Assembly (NCBI GenBank): GCA_003233095.1
Contig: QIKT01000163.1
Span: 1-33,865, forward strand
Direction of reading: 5' to 3'
Source: Oceanospirillales bacterium
Lineage (GTDB): Bacteria; Pseudomonadota; Gammaproteobacteria; Xanthomonadales; SZUA-38
DNA length: 33,865 bases
Positions 26,696 to 33,865 of the stretch are shown in pieces (position 1 is the first letter of the stretch; each line of letters opens with the position of its first letter). A model generated the notes under the pieces. It saw nothing but the letters and a program-made list of their open reading frames with translations. It was not told the origin of the DNA and searched no databases. The position numbers were made by a program, and so were the translations under genes.

Positions 26696-27931
26696 ATGAT
26701 CCTGAATCCTGACTGGGTTGACTCACTGAGCATGCTGCAACAGCAATTTGCCAGCGCGCGGCCGTTTCGCCATGTGGAGATCGATCAGTTCTTCACCGCC
26801 GCCTTTTGCCAGAAGATGCTGGATGCCTTTCCCGGGTTCGAGGATGAATATGCGCGCAATGAAACGGGTCAGGTTGGTCGCAAGGCGGTGCGTTCGGACG
26901 TGCGTAATCTGGGGCAGGTCTATCAGCAGCTGGACGATGAGCTTCGCAGTGAGATGTTCCTCAAGGCCATCGAGACCGTCACCGGCATCAGCGGACTGAA
27001 ATATGACCCTGCGTATGTGGGTGGTGGCACTCATGACAACCGCAGCGGCCAGGGGCTGTCACCGCACGTCGACTTCAATTTTCACCCGCTCGATGGTCGT
27101 CATCGTCGATTGAACCTGATTGTCTATCTGAATGACGAATGGGACGCTGACTGGGGCGGTTGTCTGGAGTTGCATGAGAACCCCTGGAGCCTGCATCAGA
27201 ACCAGATCACCCAGGTTTTGCCCAGCCTGAATCATGCAATCCTGTTCGAGACCAATGAACACTCCTGGCACGGTTTCCAGACGATCAGGCAGCCGACCGA
27301 TGGGCCGACGCTGGCGCGTCGGTCGTTTGCTCTGTATCTCTACACCGACACCCGTCCAGAAGACGAAACGGCCATTGAGCACAGCACGGTCTACGTGCCA
27401 TTGCATTTGCCCAAATCACTGCAATCGGATCACGCAGATCCGCTTGTGCGTCAGGAAGTGACCGGTATTCTGGAAAATGGTCTGGGAATGTTGAAGTTCC
27501 TGTACGACCGCGAAAAGCAGTTTGCCGCAAGGATTGATCAGTTGAAGGGCTTGCAGAGATTACCGCTCATCGGGCAGGCGCTACAGGTCGGGCGACAGGA
27601 GGGCTTTGATGAGGACGGATGGATGGGGCCAGTGCTGCGCTTCGAGGTCAAGCCCGTCGAAAGAATCAACCGTGTGTCACTGAAACTGACCATCCCGTCG
27701 CAGGTTGGCGAGGGTCAGCAGTTGACATTGACGGTTGGTAACAAGTCATTTGAACGACGCTGTGAGCCGAATGAGTCCTTCGAATGGACCATCCAGACAG
27801 CGCTCAAGAAAGACAAGATATGTCCCATCAGCCTGAGTGCAGAACGACAATTCATTCCCGCCGAACATGGCCTGGGAGAAGACCGCCGGATGCTGGCGGT
27901 GCTGATCCGACAGATCGACCTGACTGCCTGA
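26696..27931 (+). CDS. 2OG-Fe(II) oxygenase (prolyl 4-hydroxylase-like) with C-terminal beta domain
   Basis: The protein has 411 residues. The catalytic half (about 20-235) has the jelly-roll motifs GLSPHVDFNFHP (HxD iron ligands near residue 122), WGGCLELHE, HSWHGF (distal His) and RRSFALYLY (Arg for 2-oxoglutarate). Such enzymes hydroxylate proteins or sugars using 2OG and O2. The C-terminal part (about 310-411) looks like a beta sandwich and ends FIPAEHGLGEDRRMLAVLIRQIDL. The downstream sulfatase ATG overlaps its stop (TGATG), so the two are translated together. Substrate unknown. Confidence 0.85.
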   Translation: MILNPDWVDSLSMLQQQFASARPFRHVEIDQFFTAAFCQKMLDAFPGFEDEYARNETGQVGRKAVRSDVRNLGQVYQQLDDELRSEMFLKAIETVTGISGLKYDPAYVGGGTHDNRSGQGLSPHVDFNFHPLDGRHRRLNLIVYLNDEWDADWGGCLELHENPWSLHQNQITQVLPSLNHAILFETNEHSWHGFQTIRQPTDGPTLARRSFALYLYTDTRPEDETAIEHSTVYVPLHLPKSLQSDHADPLVRQEVTGILENGLGMLKFLYDREKQFAARIDQLKGLQRLPLIGQALQVGRQEGFDEDGWMGPVLRFEVKPVERINRVSLKLTIPSQVGEGQQLTLTVGNKSFERRCEPNESFEWTIQTALKKDKICPISLSAERQFIPAEHGLGEDRRMLAVLIRQIDLTA

Positions 27932-30624
27932 TGGCTGCGCCTGCCTCAGTGGACGTCCGTGCTTTGCCGCTGTTTGTGTTGGCAAGTCTGGCCATCACCC
28001 TGCCGATTTACAACGTGCTCAAATCCAACCCGGCCTTTATTGCTGCGCATCAATTTGACCGGCTGGACATGACCCTGCTGGTCTTCGTGCTGGCACTGCT
28101 GCTGCCTGGACTGGCGGTCTTGATCTGGCTGCTGGTGCAGCGCCTGTCTGCGCGCGCCGGGCGAGGGGTTTTCAACGCGCAGATCGTCCTCTGGGTTGCG
28201 CTGTTGGTGTTGAACGAGATATCGGCCTGGTCGATGCACCCGGTCACTGTCGTCCTTGTGTCGCTGTTTCTGGGTTTGGTTGTCGTGATTCTCTACTGGC
28301 GATGGTCCATGCTGTCGGTGTTCCTCAAGTGGTACGCTTGGGTATTACCGGTGATGATGGTGTTGTTCGTGTCGAATGACTCCGTGCATCCATTTTTCAA
28401 GCCAACGGACGCGCCCGTTACGGCAGTGCGAATCGACCAGGACGCCGCACCGCCGATTATCATGGTCATCTTCGATGAGCTGCCACTCATCAGCCTGGTC
28501 ACAGATGAGCCGGTTGAAGGAGGAACGGATGAGGTCGGGTTTGCGATCAATTTAAAGCGCTTTCCGAATCTGGCGGCCCTGGCAGAGACGGCCAACTGGT
28601 ATCCCTGGCACAGCACCAATGCCGATTCAACCTCGGTCGCCATTCCTGCACTTTTGAGTGGACAACTGCCCGAGGGCAAGGCAACCATTCCCACCTGGCA
28701 GGATGTACCCGTCAATCTGTATACCTTGTTGGCCGAGGACTATCGGATGAACGTGTTTGAAAATGGCACACATCTGTGCCCAACGACCCTGTGCGAGTCT
28801 CGGTCGGTGTTGTCCACTCGAAAGGGCCGCTGGACTCTGATGCTGGATGATATCTGGATCAGTCTTCAACACCTGTGGGTGCCAGCCAAGTGGCGCTCTG
28901 CGCTGATCTCGATTGACAATCGATGGCTGGGTTTCAGAGATCCAACCGGTGTCGCCGAAGTCACCTCCGGCGCGTTCGAAAAGGCCAACTACAACTTTTC
29001 CGACCGGGGTGTGGTGTTTCGTCGCTTCATCGAACAAGCCCGCATGCTGTGGCAAGCGGATGATCCGAAGCCGAGTCTGAGTGTGATTCATTCGATGTTG
29101 CCACATGCACCCTACAAACGCTTGCCGGACGGTATGTTTTACAGCCTCAAAGAGCCCAACCGCGTCTTTGGAACACTCAGTGACAAGACCCAGATGTCCG
29201 TCATTCACCAAATGTACAATGATAATCAGGCGATGCTGCTGGCGCGCCAGCAACACCTGCTGCAGACTGGGTTTGCCGATGCGCTGCTAGGTGAACTGAT
29301 CGCCGAATTACGCGCAGAGGGGATATTTGACCGCAGTTTGATCGTCGTCACAGCGGATCATGGGGCCGCCTTCAAGCCGGGTCTTTCACGGCGACAAATC
29401 CAGGACGGTAACCAGGCAGAGATTGCCAGCACCTTGCTGTTGATCAAACGGCCCGGACAGCAGCGCGGAGAAGTCTCCCAACTGAGCAGCCAGAGCGTGG
29501 ATATTCTGCCGAGCATTCTGGAGCTGTCGGGCTACCAATCCCCTCGCGAGATGAGTGGTCAATCACTGCTGGGTGACTTCAAGCAACGCGCCGAAGTGAA
29601 CATCCAGGCCAGTGGCAGCCAACCGACCCACTTTCCCTTCAGCGGCTTCAAGGCAACCGTGCGTCAGACCCTGGCTGAGTATAGCGCTCGGGATGGAAAT
29701 GACTCCTTCGACGCCCTGTATGGCCTCAACCGCCTGGAGGCGCCTGTCGAGTGGGCCGGACAATCAATTGATGTCATTTCAAGCGAGGAAGGAGTTAGCG
29801 AAAGCAGACTTCGGATCGCTCAACTGGATTCCTTGCGCCGCTGGGCACCGGCGAATGAGTTTCGGTTGTCGATGATCTATGGCGAATGGGACGATGCCTC
29901 CTCGGCCGAGGCTCCCGAAGGCGTGGTTGTGGCCATCAATGACAGAGTCGCATGCCTATCTCGCTGGTTTGACATTCAGGGCTTCGAAAGCCAATTTCGC
30001 TGTGTCTTCGACTATCAACTGATGCAGGCCGGGGACAATGATATCCAGGTCTATCCATTGGTCCGTCAGGCCCAGAGTTGGTCCCGCGGCCCAGCAATGA
30101 CACTGGAGCATGTCGATGACGTGCACGGTGTCCAGGCACATCCGTTTGTAGTCATGTGGCAACCACGTTTGCAGCCCCAGACCGTGTCGGAAGATCAACG
30201 CTCTACCGATTCGGGTTTGGTGGATCATTTTATGGAGGGGTGGTCGACCGGGAAAAGCTCAATCCGCTGGACGGTTCAAGCAACGGCGACACTGATTCAT
30301 GCTTCTCGGAACCCTCTCCCTGTCGGCAAGTATCAACTGGTGCTTCGTGCCAAGGCACTGACGCATCCGACGATGCTTGCTGAGCAGCGTATTCGCGTCC
30401 GGATTGACGATCAGGCCTGGGTAGAGATGATCTGGTCCGAGACAGAATTCACCGAGTATCCGGTCGCATTCACAATCAGCGAACCTCAGGATCAACTGAT
30501 GATTCAGTTCGAACTGCCTGATGCTGCATCGCCGAAGGAAATGGACATAGGCAACGACGTTCGACCTCTCGGAGTGGCGCTATACAGTTGGCGAATCGAT
30601 CCTGCGGGTGATGAGGGCGGATGA
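27931..30624 (+). CDS. Membrane-anchored sulfatase-like hydrolase (alkaline phosphatase superfamily)
   Basis: The protein has 897 residues from ATG 27931; an in-frame extension upstream is only the overlap with the oxygenase gene in another frame. About five helices fill residues 10-146. The sulfatase domain then has IIMVIFDELPL (metal Asp-Glu), NADSTSVAIPALLSG (nucleophile Ser/Thr region), VIHSMLPHAPYK and VVTADHGAAF (metal Asp-His). A C-terminal beta region from about 740 ends IGNDVRPLGVALYSWRID. The nucleophile context lacks the CxPSR sulfatase motif, so it may be a phosphoethanolamine or lipid transferase rather than a sulfatase. It probably acts outside the membrane on lipid or glycan. 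Confidence 0.85.
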   Translation: MAAPASVDVRALPLFVLASLAITLPIYNVLKSNPAFIAAHQFDRLDMTLLVFVLALLLPGLAVLIWLLVQRLSARAGRGVFNAQIVLWVALLVLNEISAWSMHPVTVVLVSLFLGLVVVILYWRWSMLSVFLKWYAWVLPVMMVLFVSNDSVHPFFKPTDAPVTAVRIDQDAAPPIIMVIFDELPLISLVTDEPVEGGTDEVGFAINLKRFPNLAALAETANWYPWHSTNADSTSVAIPALLSGQLPEGKATIPTWQDVPVNLYTLLAEDYRMNVFENGTHLCPTTLCESRSVLSTRKGRWTLMLDDIWISLQHLWVPAKWRSALISIDNRWLGFRDPTGVAEVTSGAFEKANYNFSDRGVVFRRFIEQARMLWQADDPKPSLSVIHSMLPHAPYKRLPDGMFYSLKEPNRVFGTLSDKTQMSVIHQMYNDNQAMLLARQQHLLQTGFADALLGELIAELRAEGIFDRSLIVVTADHGAAFKPGLSRRQIQDGNQAEIASTLLLIKRPGQQRGEVSQLSSQSVDILPSILELSGYQSPREMSGQSLLGDFKQRAEVNIQASGSQPTHFPFSGFKATVRQTLAEYSARDGNDSFDALYGLNRLEAPVEWAGQSIDVISSEEGVSESRLRIAQLDSLRRWAPANEFRLSMIYGEWDDASSAEAPEGVVVAINDRVACLSRWFDIQGFESQFRCVFDYQLMQAGDNDIQVYPLVRQAQSWSRGPAMTLEHVDDVHGVQAHPFVVMWQPRLQPQTVSEDQRSTDSGLVDHFMEGWSTGKSSIRWTVQATATLIHASRNPLPVGKYQLVLRAKALTHPTMLAEQRIRVRIDDQAWVEMIWSETEFTEYPVAFTISEPQDQLMIQFELPDAASPKEMDIGNDVRPLGVALYSWRIDPAGDEGG

Positions 30625-31130
30625 GCGGAACACGGCTGCGGGGCCTGGATCCTGTGATGGATTCGAATATCCGTGTGTTGATTCTGGGTTCGATGCCAGG
30701 CGTTCAATCGTTGAACGCCGTCGAGTACTACGCCCATCCGCGCAATGCCTTGTGGTGGATCCTGTCCGAATGGCTGGAGTTTGATCTTCAGCAACCTTAC
30801 CTCGAGCGTTGTCAGGGTATTCTGGATGCCGGTCTTGGCTTGTGGGACGTGGTCGGTGAGTGTGTCCGCCCGGGCAGTCTCGACAGCGCCATCAGGCTCG
30901 ACTCTGTGGTCGTCAATGACATCCTCGGGCTGCTTGTGCGTTACCAGCAGATTGAACGGATTCTGTTCAATGGGGGCAAGGCGGCCAGCCTGTTCAACAA
31001 GCACGTCGCCGCATCGTTGAGGGACCTGGGTCGAGACGTGGCGAGCATCGTTTTGCCCTCGACCTCACCCGCCTATGCAGCGATGAGCCAAGAGGAAAAG
31101 AAAGCCCGCTGGATCAGGGCATTGAGCTGA
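30621..31130 (+). CDS. DNA-deoxyinosine glycosylase (UDG superfamily)
   Basis: The protein has 169 residues. It carries the start VLILGSMPGVQSLNAVEYYAHPRNALWW, the family motif for the hypoxanthine-DNA glycosylase branch, and the late motif LPSTSPAYAAMSQEEK. It removes deaminated adenine (hypoxanthine), and perhaps other damaged bases, from DNA. It overlaps the sulfatase stop by ATGA, so it is in the same operon although the functions look unrelated. Confidence 0.9.
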   Translation: MSGTRLRGLDPVMDSNIRVLILGSMPGVQSLNAVEYYAHPRNALWWILSEWLEFDLQQPYLERCQGILDAGLGLWDVVGECVRPGSLDSAIRLDSVVVNDILGLLVRYQQIERILFNGGKAASLFNKHVAASLRDLGRDVASIVLPSTSPAYAAMSQEEKKARWIRALS

Positions 31131-31136
31131 TCCGAA

Positions 31137-32348
31137 TCAGGCAGAAATTAATCGGCGCTGTTCGGTGTCGATGCACAAACCACCCGGGAAATTGCACACC
31201 AGATCATCCTGATAGAGCGCCTTGAGGTGATCGAGAATTTGCTGCAGGCCGCGCGCACGCAGTGGATAGTAGTGTTCCAGTCGGTTGACGGTGCCGTCTT
31301 CTTCGCGCCACTGCACGGTATAGGCAATCGTCCCAAGCTCTACGGAGGACTGTTCGGTCAGATCCAACTGGCCAACGGCTGGGCCGTCAATGGGGCGTTC
31401 GCAGACGAAGAAACCTTCCAGCTCAGGAAGCACGCTGCTCCAGTCATCGGCCGAGTCCAGACGCTCGATCAGATCGGCGGTCAGCTGCAACAGTCGAAAC
31501 GGAATATGATGCGCCTTCATCGCGGTGACGACCTGACGTTGAATGCGAATATAGCGCGCATAGCCACTGATCAGTTCATCCGTATCACAGTCGTTGATAT
31601 TGGCCCAGTCATCGAAACCCAGATAGGTCAGGTTGACGCCATCCGGGGTGCTTTGAAAGCGATTGCCTACCGGTGATTCGATCATGACCGAATCACCGGT
31701 CAACAGCTGGGCATCGAGTAGTGACCACAGTTCAGGCAAGCCAATGTGCGTCAGCTGCATGCTGAGCATGGCGCACAGGTCATGCAGAGTCATGTATCTG
31801 GCATGCAGTGGATTGATGCCAAACAGCTCGATCAGGGCAATCGCTGTCTCGGGTCGCACCTGACCCTGGTTGATCAGAATTTCCTCGGCTCGACAGGACA
31901 GCTCGGCCAGGGCCTCGGGGTCTTCGCCGATCAGCAGGATCGGAATCAGCAGCATGGGACCGGCCGAGGTGTTCGGCTCGGGGTTCAGGGCGGTTTCCGG
32001 GAATTGACCACCCGAGGCGCCCAGCGCCATCAAGCCGGGCTGGAAGGGGCGGCTGGTATCGTCGCCGGTCTGAGCCTTGTGATACATCGTCTTGAGCGCG
32101 TTGAAGACCGCATAGTCGGGCGTCAGCAACTGGGGTTGCTCGTAGATTGCGCCGGCAACCAAACAACCAAAATCACTGATGTCTCCGAGCAGACTGGTCA
32201 GGTCGGCGGCGACCAGGTCGGCCAGTTGGCTGGTCTTCGACTTGTCAATCGGTGCGGGCAAGGTCAGTCCGGAAGCGTGTTGGGCCAGGTCGGCTTCAAT
32301 GGCCATAGTCAGGCAGACACAATGGGTGGGCAACGGGCTGGAGCTCAT
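31137..32348 (-). CDS. Conserved protein of unknown function
   Basis: The protein has 403 residues from ATG 32348, with AAGGA 8 nt upstream. It is soluble, with no signal peptide and no membrane helix. Acidic and leucine-rich N-terminal half (LADLVAADLTSLLGDISDFG), a central stretch LGFDDWANINDCDTDELISGYARYIRIQRQVV, and a C-terminal part ending LVCNFPGGLCIDTEQRRLISA. I do not recognise the family. It converges on the glycosylase gene, with only 6 nt between the two stops. Confidence 0.75.
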   Translation of the reverse strand: MSSSPLPTHCVCLTMAIEADLAQHASGLTLPAPIDKSKTSQLADLVAADLTSLLGDISDFGCLVAGAIYEQPQLLTPDYAVFNALKTMYHKAQTGDDTSRPFQPGLMALGASGGQFPETALNPEPNTSAGPMLLIPILLIGEDPEALAELSCRAEEILINQGQVRPETAIALIELFGINPLHARYMTLHDLCAMLSMQLTHIGLPELWSLLDAQLLTGDSVMIESPVGNRFQSTPDGVNLTYLGFDDWANINDCDTDELISGYARYIRIQRQVVTAMKAHHIPFRLLQLTADLIERLDSADDWSSVLPELEGFFVCERPIDGPAVGQLDLTEQSSVELGTIAYTVQWREEDGTVNRLEHYYPLRARGLQQILDHLKALYQDDLVCNFPGGLCIDTEQRRLISA

Positions 32349-32449
32349 GCAGCAATTCCTTGTTGGTCATTCCATCGGGCGGGCTCGCATTGTACCATCG
32401 TGGGTTCAAAGTTCAGTGTGTTGCTTGCAACACCTGGGAGTGTGAGGAC

Positions 32450-33724
32450 ATGATCATGAATCATGATGCTTCCTATCACTTGGTCAGGGCAGTGCACACT
32501 GTGACACGAGCTGTCAGCCCAAAGTGCAAATCGAATTCCTGGCTGACTCGAGGGTACGGTCTACATCTGTTTGTTCTGGCCAGTGCAGCGATCGTGTTTC
32601 CCTGCTATGTGCTGCTTCAGACCCAGCCCGGTTTCTCACGGCGCATCAACTCGACCGTCTTGACCTGATTGACCTGATCCTTCTGTTTGTCATCTTGGCC
32701 CTCCTGATACCCGCCGTTCCGGTTGCAGTCTGGGCGCAACGACCTTCCGGCTTTGTTTGCGGCTGTTGTGCCTGATGCTGCTGCTGACCAGGTCACAGTC
32801 GTTTCTGCCCGGAAACTCAAGGCGAGTGACGACCGAGCAGAGTCTTTCCGAAATAGCCCGGACTCCCTTTGTTTATCAAGCGACCCGGACAACAGCAAGG
32901 TCTGAGACGGTTGATCCTCACAGTCAATCGGTTGACCTGCCCGACCGCTATGGCCGACGGGTTTTTCCGAGGTCTATGGAGCCAATGACCCTTATTCGCT
33001 GATCGACAGGTCGATCAACGAATTTCCAGGGTTGGATCCGACTGAACCCTCGGAGCGGGCGGAGATTGCCCAACTCGATTGGATGCAGCACTGGCAACCG
33101 GCAAAGGGCTTTACGCTGGGCGCCCTCTACGCAGACCTGACCGACCAGCATTTTGTGATCAGTCGCGATGGTGTGATTCTGTGTGATGCGCAGAGCTTCC
33201 GAATCGAGGGTTTCCAGAAGCACGTCCGCTGCCTGTTTGACAGTCCATCATTTGACGATTCGGTAGATCATCAGATCGGCTTGTATCGGTATTGGCCCGA
33301 ACAACCGGCTCTTGAAGCGTTGCCAATTGAACATCGAGAGCGTGTGACGGAGCTGAGATCCGCCCAAGCCGATCATCGCTGGAACACCAACCTTGTGCCC
33401 CTCCATCTGGATCAGACGGTAACCTTCGGGGCAACACCTGTCAGGGCTGCTTTCCCCAAGGCTCCTCAGTGGTTCAGGGCCCAATCATGTGGAACGATCA
33501 GCCCCGGGCTGTTATTGGCCCTGCAGCTCGATTCGCCCTTGCCGGCAGGGGACTATCAGGTTCTCGTCCGTATCAAGCCATATCTGGCTGATGGCAGGTT
33601 GCTCCATCAAAGACTGGATGAGCGTATTGACCATGAGACGTTTGAAACCCACACGATCAATGTCCGCTTGACCGAGCCCAAGCCAAAAGGTTCGCTTGGA
33701 GGTCTCCTTCCCGGGCGCTGTTAA
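32450..33724 (+). pseudogene. Decayed paralogue of the membrane sulfatase gene
   Basis: The start frame (ATG 32450, GAGG upstream) reads LHLFVLASAAIVFPCYVLLQTQPGF, matching LPLFVLASLAITLPIYNVLKSNPAF of the gene at 27931. After a frameshift near 32635 it reads LTAHQLDRLDLIDLILLFVILALLIP, matching AHQFDRLDMTLLVFVLALLLPG. The catalytic middle is gone apart from a trace near 32865-32930 (FIKRPGQQ-like DNA). From about 32961 one frame reads VYGANDPYSLIDRS, then AEIAQLDWMQHWQPAKGFTLGALY, matching the parent's C-terminal beta region to its LTEP point, where homology ends. A tandem duplication with internal deletion explains this. Confidence 0.8.
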
Positions 33725-33865
33725 ACCTTCATCGTTGGGCATCAGTGCAGACGCGCGGCATTTGGCTATTGCCTGGTTGTCGTTGACGGTCATCGAGGCC
33801 AGGGCCCAATGATGATCTGAAGTGATGCGGTCATTCCATAGGGTGGTGCCGACCTGTACCATATT
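33725..33865. other. Window end, no gene assigned
   Basis: About 140 nt with no recognisable gene. A minus-strand frame entering from 33862 begins MVQVGTTLWNDRITSDHHW and may continue antisense to the pseudogene; it lacks support. Confidence 0.25.

Overview
The window is a chromosomal origin region of a gammaproteobacterium. It carries the divergent blocks rpmH-rnpA-yidC (minus strand, followed further on by mnmE) and dnaA-dnaN-recF-gyrB (plus strand). An oriC-like, AT-rich cluster of DnaA boxes lies between dnaA and dnaN, and two perfect parS palindromes lie inside recF. Gene order and the protein sequences fit Gammaproteobacteria. The secreted 'GFYWNP' protein and the abundant 'TCACTTTTCTTTG' repeats suggest a Xanthomonadales/Chromatiales-like lineage, but no genus can be named from the sequence alone.

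Layout. (1) 1-3.6 kb: a truncated membrane gene, a small membrane protein, a DASS/SLC13 anion transporter and several interspersed repeats. (2) 3.6-6.2 kb: a minus-strand run of genes in heavy decay. A GNAT acetyltransferase and a DUF5062 protein look intact, while a MepA-like endopeptidase, a DUF2959 lipoprotein and a yjdM/phnA gene are pseudogenes. (3) 6.3-12.9 kb: cspA, mnmE, a CadC-like membrane regulator with TPRs, yidC, rnpA and rpmH. (4) 13.3-19.9 kb: dnaA, oriC, dnaN, a 159-bp terminal-inverted-repeat element, recF with two parS sites, and gyrB. (5) 20.0-26.6 kb: a DUF3185 pseudogene split by a 69-bp MITE, a PaiB-like regulator, a MotA/MotB-like (non-flagellar stator) pair, a secreted protein of unknown function and a YadGH-type ABC exporter. 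(6) 26.7-33.9 kb: an overlapping trio of 2OG-Fe(II) oxygenase, membrane sulfatase and DNA-deoxyinosine glycosylase, a conserved unknown, and a decayed paralogue of the sulfatase.

How the genes work together. The core block supplies replication initiation, the sliding clamp, recombination repair, supercoiling, and the L34/RNase P/YidC set. The oxygenase and sulfatase share a coupled start and similar C-terminal ends and probably act on one surface or secreted substrate. The MotA/MotB-like pair overlaps by 4 nt and should form one ion-driven complex in the cell wall.

The strongest unusual theme is small non-autonomous elements near the origin. A 69-bp MITE family (two copies, YTAR-type 4-bp targets) sits inside two different broken genes. 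A second family with a different terminal repeat abuts the dnaN stop codon between dnaN and recF. At least five genes are broken while every core gene reads through, so the breaks look biological rather than sequencing noise.
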